A stretch of DNA of 38,570 bases. It comes from Pseudomonas fluorescens (lineage in GTDB: Bacteria > Pseudomonadota > Gammaproteobacteria > Pseudomonadales > Pseudomonadaceae). The position numbers and the translations under genes were made by a program. Location: contig NZ_CABVGX010000054.1 in assembly GCF_902497625.1 (NCBI RefSeq), positions 1 to 38,570 on the forward strand. Reading direction: 5' to 3'. Numbering within the stretch: position 1 is the stretch's first letter; every line of letters starts with the position of its first letter. The notes under the pieces are model-generated. The model did no database searches, had not been told where the DNA came from, and was given only the letters and a program-made list of their open reading frames with translations. This document shows positions 30,279 through 38,570 of this stretch, piece by piece.

Positions 30279-31628
30279 TCAGGCGTAATAATCGACGACG
30301 CTGGAGCCGATCACGCTGGAGGTCGCAGTCGCCACCTCGGCAACCGTCGGCAAAGGTTCGTCATCCATCGAATCAAGGCGGCCGCCGTTAGTACTGGTCC
30401 GCCCCGATTGACTGTGCTGCGCGTGCTCCTGACCTTGCTGCGAACCTCGCGACTGGTCTGACACGTTGACATCGACCTGGCCCATGCCCTGTTGCGCAAA
30501 CATGTCACGCAAGCGATGCATCTGGCTGTCCAGCGCTTCACGGACACTCGGATGAGCACTCATGAACGTCACTTGGGTCTGCTGGTCCGGGACCATGTTG
30601 ACCCGGATATCGAGACGACCCAGCTCAGCCGGCTGCAACTGAATATCCGCCGCCTTTAGATTGACGCTGGACAGGTACATCACGCGGTTTACCACTTCTT
30701 CGGTCCAGCCGCTTTGATTCATGGTGATCGGTTGATTGACCGGTACGGCGTTGGCGGATTTAGGCGTTGCGGCTTGCGTCAGCGACGCCAGACGGTTGGC
30801 AAAGTCGTCGACGCGCGTATCACTGGTCGCCGATTTCAAGTCTTTGAGGCCGTCATCGATCAAGCCACTGAAAGCTTTCTCGCCACGCTCACTGCTCTCA
30901 CCGAGGCCGGCCTGCGCATCAAGCATACCCGCCATGCCTGCGGCAAAATTCTGTGCCGCTGTGGTTTCACCGTCGGCCTGAGCCTGAGCGGAGATCGCGG
31001 CAGACTTTGGTTGGGCCTGGCTGGTCGCGGAAATATGGCCGCCCTGCTCCATCGCCATGCGCAAAGCCGGCAATGCGTCGAGCGGATCGGCCTCGGGATC
31101 GAATTCGCCTTCAGTGGCAGCGGCAGACGCCTGCGTCAGCGCAGCAGCCGCCGCCAGAGCTGCATCGATGTCGCGCTGAGCAGGCGTTGCGACGACAGCC
31201 TCCGGCACAGCGGGCGCCGGAGTCGTCAACTCGGTTGACAACGATGGATCGAGAGCAGGGTCTACCGGCGCAGTGTCGGCGGTCGGTGGCGCATCGGCTG
31301 CGTCCGCGATCGCTGTCTTGTCGTCGGTCGGCGCCGGTTTCTCGGCGGGCAAGGATTTGCCGCTATCGGCAACGGGAGTGTCCGGGCCGGCGGACTTGTC
31401 GTTGCCGACCTCCTTGCGAATCGGCGCCTCGGAAGTCTTGTCGCGGGCGGACTTCACCGGCCCGTCAGCTGCGGCAAGAGACTTGTTCTGCCCTTGTTTT
31501 GCGTACACCTGAGAGAAGCTGGACAGCCTGTCCCCGGGCTCGGCAGGCTGCACCGACGACTTTGCGGAGGCCGCTTGGGTTTTCGCCTGCGCGGCGGCCT
31601 GAAGCAGAATATTTTGAGTGACGGGCAT
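30279..31628 (-). CDS. fliK: Flagellar hook-length control protein FliK
   Basis: FliK acts as a molecular ruler and triggers the FlhB switch. The 449-residue protein has a long disordered Ala/Pro/Asp-rich N-terminal part and the C-terminal Flg_hook domain (residues about 320-400: WTEEVVNRVMYLSSVNLKAADIQLQPAELGRLDIRV, read across positions; HPSVREALDSQMHRLRDMFAQQG). A charged Ser/Gln-rich tail follows. It has its own sigma54-type promoter and GGAGAG before the ATG. It is separated from fliL by a REP pair, so it is probably a single-gene unit, and it differs strongly from the second FliK-like protein at 7254-8828. Confidence 0.94.
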   Translation of the reverse strand: MPVTQNILLQAAAQAKTQAASAKSSVQPAEPGDRLSSFSQVYAKQGQNKSLAAADGPVKSARDKTSEAPIRKEVGNDKSAGPDTPVADSGKSLPAEKPAPTDDKTAIADAADAPPTADTAPVDPALDPSLSTELTTPAPAVPEAVVATPAQRDIDAALAAAAALTQASAAATEGEFDPEADPLDALPALRMAMEQGGHISATSQAQPKSAAISAQAQADGETTAAQNFAAGMAGMLDAQAGLGESSERGEKAFSGLIDDGLKDLKSATSDTRVDDFANRLASLTQAATPKSANAVPVNQPITMNQSGWTEEVVNRVMYLSSVNLKAADIQLQPAELGRLDIRVNMVPDQQTQVTFMSAHPSVREALDSQMHRLRDMFAQQGMGQVDVNVSDQSRGSQQGQEHAQHSQSGRTSTNGGRLDSMDDEPLPTVAEVATATSSVIGSSVVDYYA

Positions 31629-31677
31629 GAAACGCTCTCCGCTGCACAGGGATCGAAGGTACAGGTGCGAAGATTAT

Positions 31678-31693
31678 TGCAAGGTTTGAGCCA
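31678..31693 (-). promoter_or_regulatory. Sigma54-type promoter of fliK
   Basis: The minus strand reads TGGCTCAAACCTTGCA, with GG and GC 10 nt apart and a full TTGCA. It starts 5 nt after the hptB gene end, leaving a leader of about 40 nt before fliK. Confidence 0.87.
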
Positions 31694-31697
31694 GCTT

Positions 31698-32069
31698 TCA
31701 GGAAGGACGCCGGACGGTCGCCAGCTCGGCCTGGGAGCGTAGGCGCTCCGCTTCATATAGAGGACGGATAAAGTCGAACTCCTTGTCGATTTCAACGATC
31801 AACGTCTCGCAACCTTCAATGGGTCGGTGTCGGGCACGTTGTTCGAGTTCATTGCACAGTTGAGCCAGGCGAATGGCGCCCATATTGCTGCTACTGCCTT
31901 TGAAACTGTGCGCTGCATTCATCAATTGCAGCGCGTCGTCAGACTTGCGCAAGATGCTCAAGCGCTCTTCGGAATCGGCGAGGAAAGTATCCACCAGCAT
32001 CGGATACTCACTCTCCATCACCTCTTGCAACGCGCTCAACACGTCGCGATCCAGATGTGTGTCAGCCAC
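31698..32069 (-). CDS. hptB: Histidine phosphotransfer protein HptB
   Basis: HptB passes phosphate from hybrid sensor kinases to HsbR. The 123-residue protein is a single Hpt domain with the phosphorylated His54 in NAAHSFKGSSSNMGAIRLA. The start is GTG at 32067-32069 with AGGAG 7 nt upstream. Its partner genes hsbR and hsbA lie just upstream, so the complete relay is here in the order hsbA-hsbR-hptB. In P. aeruginosa this pathway affects swarming, biofilm and the sigma/anti-sigma balance; the same role here is inferred. Confidence 0.92.
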   Translation of the reverse strand: MADTHLDRDVLSALQEVMESEYPMLVDTFLADSEERLSILRKSDDALQLMNAAHSFKGSSSNMGAIRLAQLCNELEQRARHRPIEGCETLIVEIDKEFDFIRPLYEAERLRSQAELATVRRPS

Positions 32070-32099
32070 TTGCTCACTCCTTGATCAAGAATGCGTGAA

Positions 32100-33815
32100 T
32101 TATGCCTGAGCCTCCCAGAAAAACTCCACGCGGACACTTCGACCATCGTCGGACCAGCTCGCGCCGTGGCTGAGTTGGCGGACGAGACCCAAGCCCCTTC
32201 CCGACAGACGGATATCATTGGCAGGGCGCGCCAGTACTCGCTCAACGTCAAAACCCATACCACTGTCTTCGACGCGAATGGCCAGGCAGCCGCCATCCCC
32301 CTTGGGCGATACCTCCAGGTGCACGCGCACATAGCCGTCCTGCAGCGCATGCAGGCGTGCGTTGCGCTGTTGATAGTAAAGGGCAAAACCAGTGGCATCG
32401 CGCTTGAGGCCGGAGTCCAGACCCAACACACCATGCTCCAGTGCGTTGGAATACAGTTCGCCCAGCACACTGTACAGTGCACCGCTCTGCGCTCGCAGGC
32501 CATGCACTTCCAACAGCAATTGCAGCAGATAGGGCAACGGATTGAAGCGTTTGAGCGTGGCCGCGCGAAACTCGAAACTCACCGACCAATCCAGCGGGGA
32601 TGACTGCCCACTGTCGGAATAGATCAGCGCCCCAGGGCTGGACTGCGCAGTTTCCAGCAGGCTGACTTCGACCATGCTCACATCGTCGCGAGCTACCCCG
32701 CGGAAATCGCGCAACGCCTGCTCAATGTCTTCGAACAGTTGATCCGGCTGAAGATTTGCCGCAAACACTTGCTGCAACCGTTCCACACCAAACAATTGCT
32801 CGTTGGCGTCGCAGGTGTCGATCACGCCGTCGGACAGCAGGAATACCCGGTCCCCCAGAGCCATCGGGAAGACTTCAGTGCTATCGGCAAAGGTTTCAGG
32901 GCTTAGCACGCCGAGCGGCAAATGCCGCGAAACCAGTGGCGTTCGCTCGCCTGTGGCGATCGTGTGCAGATAACCGTCGGGCATGCCGCCGTTCCACACT
33001 TCCAGCGAACGTCGCTGAAAATTCAGACACAGGAGCGTCGCACAGCAAAACATATCGATCGGCAGGATACGTTTGAGTTTGGCATTCATCTCGCGCAGCG
33101 TTTCCGCCAGTCCGTAACCCTTGGCCGTCATGCCGTAGAACACTTCCGCCAGGGGCATGGCGCCGACTGCGGCGGGCAGACCATGCCCGGTGAAATCCCC
33201 AAGCAGTACATGCATGTGCCCGGCCGGGGTGAAAGCGGCCAGGAGCAAGTCGCCATTGAACAGCGCATAGGGCGATTGCAGATAGCGGATGTTGGGGGCG
33301 CTGAGGCAACCGGAATGGGCGACTTTATCGAAAACCGCTTTGGCCACGCGCTGCTCGTTGAGCAAGTAGTCGTGATGCCGGGCGATCTGATCGCGCTGTT
33401 GCAACACGGTGGCCTGCAAGCGCCGTAAGCGATCCATCGCCTTGATTTTCGCTGCGAGTATCACCTGATTGTAGGGTTTCGCCAGAAAATCGTCGCCGCC
33501 CGCCTCGAGGCAACGTGCCAACGCCTCGCTTTCGCTCAGCGAGGTGAGGAATATGATCGGCACCAGGGTTTCCCCGGCCAGCGCCTTGATTTGCCGTGCC
33601 GCTTCGAATCCGTCCATCACCGGCATCATGGCATCCATCAAAACCAACTGCGGGCGCTGCTGACGAAACACTTCAACCGCCTCGGCGCCGTCGGCGGCAG
33701 TCAGCACTTCATGGCCCTGTCGACGGACAATGCTCGATAGCAGCATGCGATCGGCCGCGCTGTCTTCGGCGATGAGGACCGTCATCGATTCGAGCGGGGA
33801 TTGCAGAGCTGTCAT
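32100..33815 (-). CDS. hsbR: Response regulator / anti-sigma factor phosphatase-kinase HsbR
   Basis: A 571-residue three-domain regulator. The N-terminal receiver carries Asp61 (LVLMDAMMPVMDGFE). A PP2C/SpoIIE-type phosphatase follows (GDFTGHGLPAAVGAMPLAEVF, then FLLSDGVIDTCD; about residues 190-390). The C-terminus is a GHKL ATPase domain of the anti-sigma kinase type (ELYSNALEHGVLGLDSG as N box; VEDSGMGFD as G1). HsbR phosphorylates or dephosphorylates the antagonist HsbA depending on its receiver, which HptB controls. The start ATG is followed by an alternative Met at residue 11. It overlaps hsbA by ATGA. Confidence 0.93.
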   Translation of the reverse strand: MTALQSPLESMTVLIAEDSAADRMLLSSIVRRQGHEVLTAADGAEAVEVFRQQRPQLVLMDAMMPVMDGFEAARQIKALAGETLVPIIFLTSLSESEALARCLEAGGDDFLAKPYNQVILAAKIKAMDRLRRLQATVLQQRDQIARHHDYLLNEQRVAKAVFDKVAHSGCLSAPNIRYLQSPYALFNGDLLLAAFTPAGHMHVLLGDFTGHGLPAAVGAMPLAEVFYGMTAKGYGLAETLREMNAKLKRILPIDMFCCATLLCLNFQRRSLEVWNGGMPDGYLHTIATGERTPLVSRHLPLGVLSPETFADSTEVFPMALGDRVFLLSDGVIDTCDANEQLFGVERLQQVFAANLQPDQLFEDIEQALRDFRGVARDDVSMVEVSLLETAQSSPGALIYSDSGQSSPLDWSVSFEFRAATLKRFNPLPYLLQLLLEVHGLRAQSGALYSVLGELYSNALEHGVLGLDSGLKRDATGFALYYQQRNARLHALQDGYVRVHLEVSPKGDGGCLAIRVEDSGMGFDVERVLARPANDIRLSGRGLGLVRQLSHGASWSDDGRSVRVEFFWEAQA

Positions 33816-34117
33816 GCTACGTCGAAGATCTGTTCGAAATTGGAAATGGCGAGGATCTTGCGCACATCGGCGTTGGCGTGAGTCAGCCTGATGTCAGCGT
33901 TTTCGCCGCCAGCGTGATCACGCAGCAGCAACAACATGCCAAGGGCTGAACTGTCGAGATAAGTGGCGTCCTTCAGATTCACTTCGAAGGATTCAGGCTT
34001 GGGTTTCAAGTGCTCGTAACACTCACGAAATTCCTGATGCTTGGCGAAATCGAATCGTCCCTTGATCGATATCGTCAGCTTTTTCCCTTCCTGGGATGTT
34101 TGCGAATGGACTGACAT
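33812..34117 (-). CDS. hsbA: STAS-domain anti-sigma factor antagonist HsbA
   Basis: A 101-residue STAS protein with the phosphorylation-site motif YLDSSALGMLLLLRD; Ser56 is the expected target. The unphosphorylated form binds the anti-sigma factor FlgM and so releases FliA, while the phosphorylated form binds a diguanylate cyclase in P. aeruginosa; both are inferred for this organism. It is the first gene of the hsb unit, 86 nt after fliJ. No clear sigma54 site was found in that gap, only AT-rich sequence. Confidence 0.92.
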   Translation of the reverse strand: MSVHSQTSQEGKKLTISIKGRFDFAKHQEFRECYEHLKPKPESFEVNLKDATYLDSSALGMLLLLRDHAGGENADIRLTHANADVRKILAISNFEQIFDVA

Positions 34118-34203
34118 TGAACGGCTTCCTTGTCATTAATGAATAGGTTTGTACAAGGTTTAGCATTTGACGGGGATGGCGGCAAGGCTGGCGGTTTGCT
34201 GAT

Positions 34204-34653
34204 TCAAAATTCATCCTTGCGCGGCAACCGTTGCGCCAGCTCGTCCAGCAGCTTCTGCTCACGTCTGTCCTCCAGCGCCCGCGCCTCATCAGCGTACCGC
34301 TGGACCAACTTGCGCAAGCCTTCGACCCGGGCGAAAGCCTGCTGCCAGGTGTCACGCGCCTTGTTCAGATTATTCTGGTGCCAGGCCAGGCTCTGGCGCT
34401 GCTGATCGATGGCGATACCCAACTGCGCGAGAAAACCCTGATAGCCCAACAGCCACTGCCCGGAAACACCGCTGCTGCCGCGCACGATCCACTGTTCCTG
34501 ATAATCGAGCCGAAACGCTTCAAGGTCAGCGAGCTTGCTTTCAGCCAGACGCACCTGCCCTTGAAAATGGCCCAGGCGCTGGACAGCAGTCTTCTCGGCC
34601 TTTTCGGCCATGTCGACCACAGGGGCGAGGCGCCCTGCCCGACTTTGCGCCAT
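34204..34653 (-). CDS. fliJ: Flagellar export protein FliJ
   Basis: FliJ is the coiled-coil stalk of the FliH-FliI-FliJ export ATPase and acts as an export chaperone escort. The 149-residue protein is almost wholly helical, with charged heptads (AEKAEKTAVQRLGHFQGQVRLAESKLADLEAF; VEGLRKLVQRYADEARALEDRREQKLLDELAQR, read across positions). It starts 6 nt after fliI and is the last gene of the fliF-J part. Confidence 0.93.
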   Translation of the reverse strand: MAQSRAGRLAPVVDMAEKAEKTAVQRLGHFQGQVRLAESKLADLEAFRLDYQEQWIVRGSSGVSGQWLLGYQGFLAQLGIAIDQQRQSLAWHQNNLNKARDTWQQAFARVEGLRKLVQRYADEARALEDRREQKLLDELAQRLPRKDEF

Positions 34654-34659
34654 GATCGA

Positions 34660-36018
34660 TTAACCGCCTGCCGCGGGCGCGAAGATCGACCCAAGGTAGG
34701 CTTCGCTCTCGCCCAGACTGATGCTGTCGTTCAAACCCTGTCGCAGGTATTTGACCAACTGCGGGTGCAGCGCAATCGCCAGATCAGTCTCGCGATCACC
34801 GCCCGCGACGTACGCGCCGACGCTGATGAGGTCGCGGCTCTGCTGATAGCGCGACCACAACTGCTTGAAATACTGAGCACGGTTCATGTGCTCCTGCGTG
34901 ACCACCGACGGCATGACCCGGCTGATCGACGCTTCGATATCGATAGCCGGATAATGCCCTTCTTCGGCCAGGCGACGGGATAAAACGATGTGCCCGTCCA
35001 GCACGCCTCGCGCCGAGTCGGCGATCGGGTCCTGCTGATCGTCACCTTCCGACAACACGGTATAAAACGCCGTGATCGAACCACCGCCCTTCTCAGCGTT
35101 ACCGGCGCGCTCCACCAGTTTGGGCAATTTGGCGAACACCGATGGCGGATAACCCTTGGTTGCTGGCGGTTCACCGATCGCCAAGGCGATTTCCCGCTGC
35201 GCCTGGGCAAAGCGGGTCAGCGAATCCATGAGCAACAACACGTTCTTGCCCTTGTCGCGGAAATACTCGGCGATGCGTGTGCAATACATCGCAGCGCGCA
35301 AACGCATCAACGGCGCATCGTCCGCTGGCGAAGCGACAACCACAGCGCGCTTGAGGCCTTCTTCACCGAGACTGTGCTCGATGAATTCCTTGACTTCGCG
35401 TCCGCGCTCGCCGATCAGGCCGACGACAATAATGTCGGCTTCGGTAAAGCGCGTCATCATGCCCAACAGTACGCTCTTGCCGACGCCGGTACCGGCGAAC
35501 AGGCCGAGACGCTGGCCACGCCCGACTGTCAACAGGCCGTTGATCGAGCGGATGCCCACATCCAGTGGTTCGCTGATCGGGTGGCGCTTGAGAGGATTGA
35601 TGGTCGGGCCATCCATCGGCACCCAGTCTTCGGCTTTCATTCCGCCTTTGCCGTCCAGCGCGCGGCCAGCGCCGTCCAGCACCCGGCCGAGCATGCTCAT
35701 GCCCATCGGCAAACGACCGGTATCCGCCAGCGGTACCACACGGGCACCGGGGGCGATGCCGGCGACACTGCCGACCGGCATCAGGAATACTTTGCTGCCG
35801 GAAAAGCCCATGACTTCGGCTTCAACTTCAACCGGGTGATAACTGTCGTCATTGATGACCATGCAGCGGCTGCCCATGGCGGCCCGCAAGCCTTCGGCCT
35901 CGAGGGTCAGGCCGACCATGCGCAGCAGGCGACCTTCGAGGATCGGCGCGCCGGCCAGTTCAGTGGCCTCGGCATACGTGCCCAGGCGCCTGGCAAAGCT
36001 GGTGCGATCAAGGCGCAT
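34660..36018 (-). CDS. fliI: Flagellum-specific export ATPase FliI
   Basis: FliI is the hexameric ATPase that unfolds and releases export substrates. The 452-residue protein has the P-loop AGTGVGKS (residues 175-182), Walker B VLLLMDSLTRFAQAQREIALAIGEPP and the type III ATPase sequence GYPPSVFAKLPKLVERAG. The N-terminal region up to about 100 binds FliH. It overlaps fliH by 11 nt. Confidence 0.97.
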   Translation of the reverse strand: MRLDRTSFARRLGTYAEATELAGAPILEGRLLRMVGLTLEAEGLRAAMGSRCMVINDDSYHPVEVEAEVMGFSGSKVFLMPVGSVAGIAPGARVVPLADTGRLPMGMSMLGRVLDGAGRALDGKGGMKAEDWVPMDGPTINPLKRHPISEPLDVGIRSINGLLTVGRGQRLGLFAGTGVGKSVLLGMMTRFTEADIIVVGLIGERGREVKEFIEHSLGEEGLKRAVVVASPADDAPLMRLRAAMYCTRIAEYFRDKGKNVLLLMDSLTRFAQAQREIALAIGEPPATKGYPPSVFAKLPKLVERAGNAEKGGGSITAFYTVLSEGDDQQDPIADSARGVLDGHIVLSRRLAEEGHYPAIDIEASISRVMPSVVTQEHMNRAQYFKQLWSRYQQSRDLISVGAYVAGGDRETDLAIALHPQLVKYLRQGLNDSISLGESEAYLGSIFAPAAGG

Positions 36019-36814
36019 CGGATTCGTTCACTTCTGGCTCAACGACCGGTTTCGCGTCGACCGGCAATTCCAGGCTTATGTCCGGCGCAGACGGGTTCAG
36101 GGACTGTTCGTGCATTTGATCGAACAGTTTGTCCATGACGCGGGCAACACGGGTTTCAACCGTAGCGTCGATGCGACTGTGCTCGGTTTCAACCCGGCAA
36201 CCGCCCGGCAGCAACGATTCGTCCTCGACAATGCGCCAGGTTTCTTCGTGACGCTCGCGCAAGGCTTTGACCTGTTCGAAATCCTGTGGATTGATGAACA
36301 GTCGCACGTTGTTCACGCCCAATGGCAACAGCTTGAGCGCGTCACGCATGACGTGTTCGATCTGCGTCGAGTCGATGGTCAGTTCGCGCTGAATGACCTG
36401 TTTGGTAATGTGCTGCACCAGGTCCACCAGCGACCGCTCGATCAGCGTGTCCTGCTCGGCGATCGGTTCGAACAGATGCGCCATCAATTGCTCAAGGCCG
36501 GCGATCTTGCTCGCCAGAGCGGCCTCCGCTTCCTGACGAACCTTCAACGTGGTGCTGTGGAAACCCTCTTTTTCGCCCACAGCAAAGCCTTCGTTGTAGG
36601 CTTCCTGGCGAATGCTTTCGAGTTCTTCGAGGGTCAGTGGCTGGACTTCGTCCAGCGGCACTTCCTCCATCTCCGGCGGTTCGGGTTCGAGCTCCGGTTG
36701 CGGCTCCGGTTCGGGGACATGCGGATCGAAGCTTGGCAGCGACCAGATATCGAAACCACCGACATCCTTGCCACGGATCAGGTCGGTTTGGGACTCATCG
36801 TGTTTGGTCGACAT
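36008..36814 (-). CDS. fliH: Flagellar export stalk regulator FliH
   Basis: FliH dimers hold FliI at the C ring through FliN. The 268-residue protein has an acidic, Pro/Glu-rich N-terminal part (PEPEPQPELEPEPPEMEE), a helical middle with many Ala/Gly-spaced residues, and the C-terminal FliH/YscL domain (LVDLVQHITKQVIQRELTID; LFINPQDFEQVKAL). A short acidic tail ends ...NESDAP. It lies 7 nt before fliG's end and overlaps fliI. Confidence 0.94.
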   Translation of the reverse strand: MSTKHDESQTDLIRGKDVGGFDIWSLPSFDPHVPEPEPQPELEPEPPEMEEVPLDEVQPLTLEELESIRQEAYNEGFAVGEKEGFHSTTLKVRQEAEAALASKIAGLEQLMAHLFEPIAEQDTLIERSLVDLVQHITKQVIQRELTIDSTQIEHVMRDALKLLPLGVNNVRLFINPQDFEQVKALRERHEETWRIVEDESLLPGGCRVETEHSRIDATVETRVARVMDKLFDQMHEQSLNPSAPDISLELPVDAKPVVEPEVNESDAP

Positions 36815-36821
36815 AGTGGGC

Positions 36822-37841
36822 TTAAATCATCTCTTCGCCGCCCTTCCCGCCGAGAACGATTTCTCCGGCTTCGGCCATACGGCGAGCAATGGTGAGGATT
36901 TCTTTCTGCGCGGTTTCCACGTCGCTGACGCGCACCGGGCCTTTGGCCTCGAGGTCGTCGCGCAACAGTTCGGCCGCCCGTTTGGACATGTTCTTGAAGA
37001 TCTTTTCCTTGACGCCTTCGTCGGAGCCTTTGAGGGCCAGTACCAACACATCGGAGGACACTTCGCGCAACAGCGCCTGAATGCCGCGGTCGTCGACGTC
37101 GGCGAGGTTGTTGAACACGAACATGAGGTCCTCGATCTGACCGGACAGGTCTTCGTCAACCTCGCGAATCGAATCCATCAGTTGACCTTCGATCGAACTG
37201 TCGAGGAAGTTCATGATATCGGCCGCACGCTTGATGCCACCCAGGGTGGTTCGGGAGGCGTTCGAGTTGCCGGAGAACTGCTTCTCGAGAATCTGGTTCA
37301 ACTCTTTGAGCGCCGCTGGCTGCACGGTGTTCAAGGACGAGACGCGCAGGATGATGTCCAGACGCACCTTGTGGTCGAAATTGCCCAGCACTTCGCCGGC
37401 CTGATCCGGATCGAGATAGGCCACCACGATCGCCTGGATCTGCGGGTGTTCGAAACGAATCACGTCCGCCACGGCACGCGGTTCCATCCATTTCAGGCTG
37501 TCGAGGCCGCTGGTGTTGCCGCCGAGCAGGATACGGTCGATCAGGCCATTGGCCTTGTCTTCACCCAGTGCCTGCGTAAGCATTTTACGAACGTAGTCGT
37601 CAGAACCGACGCCAAGGCTGGTTTGATCGCCGACGATGTCGACGAACTCACTCATCACTTGCTCGACCTGCTCACGGTGCACGTTGCCCATCTGCGCCAT
37701 GGCCACGCCGACACGCTGGACCTCTTTCGGCCCCATGTGGCGCAGCACTTGGGCAGCATCGGTCGAACCCAGCGACAGCAGCAGGATCGCAGCTTTGTCG
37801 ACTTTGGTCAGTTTGGCGGCAGCGACTCGGTTATCACTCAT
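36822..37841 (-). CDS. fliG: Flagellar motor switch protein FliG
   Basis: FliG transmits stator torque to the rotor. The 339-residue protein has the N-terminal FliF-binding domain (AAILLLSLGSTDAAQVLRHM), the middle domain with the EHPQ motif (FEHPQIQAIVVAYL), and the C-terminal torque domain with charged helix (IQALLREVSSDVLVLALKG; MSKRAAELLRDDLEAKGPVRV). The end, EIVLGGKGGEEMI, is typical. The ATG overlaps the fliF stop by 8 nt. Confidence 0.97.
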   Translation of the reverse strand: MSDNRVAAAKLTKVDKAAILLLSLGSTDAAQVLRHMGPKEVQRVGVAMAQMGNVHREQVEQVMSEFVDIVGDQTSLGVGSDDYVRKMLTQALGEDKANGLIDRILLGGNTSGLDSLKWMEPRAVADVIRFEHPQIQAIVVAYLDPDQAGEVLGNFDHKVRLDIILRVSSLNTVQPAALKELNQILEKQFSGNSNASRTTLGGIKRAADIMNFLDSSIEGQLMDSIREVDEDLSGQIEDLMFVFNNLADVDDRGIQALLREVSSDVLVLALKGSDEGVKEKIFKNMSKRAAELLRDDLEAKGPVRVSDVETAQKEILTIARRMAEAGEIVLGGKGGEEMI

Positions 37842-38570
37842 CTGCGTTAATCCACTCTTTCACGACCTGGGCCACACGACCCGGATCTTCTGCCACCAGA
37901 CTCTTGATTGCATTCAACTGCGCGTCATAGCCTTCGCTCGGGCTCGGCAACAGAATGCTCTGCGGGCCGCCGAGGCTGACGCGGTCGTTGGCCAGTTCGC
38001 CGTCAAGTCCGCCCATGCCACCCAGTTCGACGTCGCTGCCGATGCCCGCCAGCTGCTTGCCCTTGCCACCACCGGTGATGTTGTTGAGTACCGGACGCAG
38101 CACACCGAACACCAGCACCAGAATGAACAATACACCCAACACTTGCTTGACGATGTCCCAGAACCACGGCTGAGAATAGAACGGGATGTCGGCAATCACT
38201 TCGCCGCGCTCGGCGGAGAACGGCATGTTGATCACGCTGACGCTGTCACCACGGCTGGCGTCGAAACCAACGGCGTCCTGCACCAGACGGGTGAAACGTG
38301 CCAGTTCATCAGCGGTCCACGGCGCGCGGCTGGTTTCGCCGTTGGCCGCGTTGACCTTGATCTGATCGTCCACAACTACTGATACCGACAGGCGATTCAA
38401 ACGGCCCTGCTGCTGTTTGGTGTGGCTGATGGAACGGTCGAGCTCGAAGTTCTTGGTCGATTGTTGACGCTTGTCCGCCGGGTACGGTGCGAGCATTGGC
38501 TGGCCGGTGGCCGGGTCCATGATCTGTTGACCGTTGGCGTCCAGCAACGGCTGGCCTGGCTGCACCATAC
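37834..38570 (-). CDS. fliF: Flagellar MS-ring protein FliF, C-terminal part (5' end outside window)
   Basis: The last 245 or so residues of FliF are visible and the frame is still open at the right edge. They include the end of the periplasmic ring-forming region (SISHTKQQQGRLNRLSVSVVVDD), the second membrane helix (VLGVLFILVLVFGVLRPVL) and the C-terminal FliG-binding tail (NAIKSLVAEDPGRVAQVVKEWI). The N-terminal membrane helix and first ring domains lie beyond the window. FliF is the base on which export gate and switch assemble. Confidence 0.95.
   Translation of the reverse strand, partial: MVQPGQPLLDANGQQIMDPATGQPMLAPYPADKRQQSTKNFELDRSISHTKQQQGRLNRLSVSVVVDDQIKVNAANGETSRAPWTADELARFTRLVQDAVGFDASRGDSVSVINMPFSAERGEVIADIPFYSQPWFWDIVKQVLGVLFILVLVFGVLRPVLNNITGGGKGKQLAGIGSDVELGGMGGLDGELANDRVSLGGPQSILLPSPSEGYDAQLNAIKSLVAEDPGRVAQVVKEWINADE

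Noticed and set aside
34118..34203. Possible promoter before hsbA
   Set aside because: A TTGCCG and TAAACC pair at 17 nt spacing is weak, and no sigma54 element has the required spacing; not listed as a feature.

Overview
The window is chromosomal DNA from a fluorescent-type Pseudomonas (most likely the P. fluorescens group). This rests on the GC-rich coding style, the order fliF-G-H-I-J / fliK / fliLMNOPQR-flhB / flhA-flhF-fleN-fliA / cheYZAB-motCD-parC-parP-cheW / ccmABCDEFGHI, and inverted pairs of typical Pseudomonas REP sequences. Nearly everything is on the minus strand, so biological order runs from the right end to the left. No rRNA, tRNA, CRISPR array, transposase or integrase gene was seen.

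Right to left: (1) 34.2-38.57 kb holds the 3' part of fliF (cut by the window edge), fliG, fliH, fliI and fliJ, which encode the MS ring, the switch and the export ATPase complex. (2) 31.7-34.1 kb holds hsbA, hsbR and hptB, a phosphorelay/partner-switch module placed inside the flagellar locus. (3) fliK (30.3-31.6 kb) has its own sigma54-type promoter. (4) fliL-M-N-O-P-Q-R-flhB (24.6-30.1 kb) has another sigma54-type promoter. (5) flhA-flhF-fleN-fliA (19.2-24.4 kb) has a third; a 35-codon small ORF fits almost exactly between flhF and fleN. (6) cheY-cheZ-cheA-cheB-motC-motD-parC-parP-cheW-DUF2802 (10.0-19.1 kb) encodes the polar chemotaxis array, the second stator and the array-positioning proteins.

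The 8.8-10.0 kb stretch is the accessory part. It holds an AT-rich segment with a small unrecognised gene, two perfect palindromes, a bidirectional terminator-like hairpin, a REP pair, and a decayed second copy of the end of the neighbouring FlhB-like gene. The only plus-strand genes, a second FliK-like protein and an FlhB C-domain-only protein (FlhX-like), occupy 7.25-9.15 kb. They diverge from the ccm operon (0.09-7.06 kb), which exports haem and attaches it to c-type cytochromes in the periplasm. The window ends inside a small lipoprotein gene that follows ccmI.

Together the genes build and place a polar flagellum (FlhF, FleN), set the order of its gene expression (FleN, FliA, sigma54 sites), control export switching (FliK/FlhB and the extra FliK-like/FlhX pair), steer it (Che, Par), power it (MotCD) and link it to motility/biofilm signalling (HptB-HsbR-HsbA). 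The main novelties are the hidden ORF between flhF and fleN, the duplicated flhX end around an AT-rich insert, and four acidic motif repeats in CheA.
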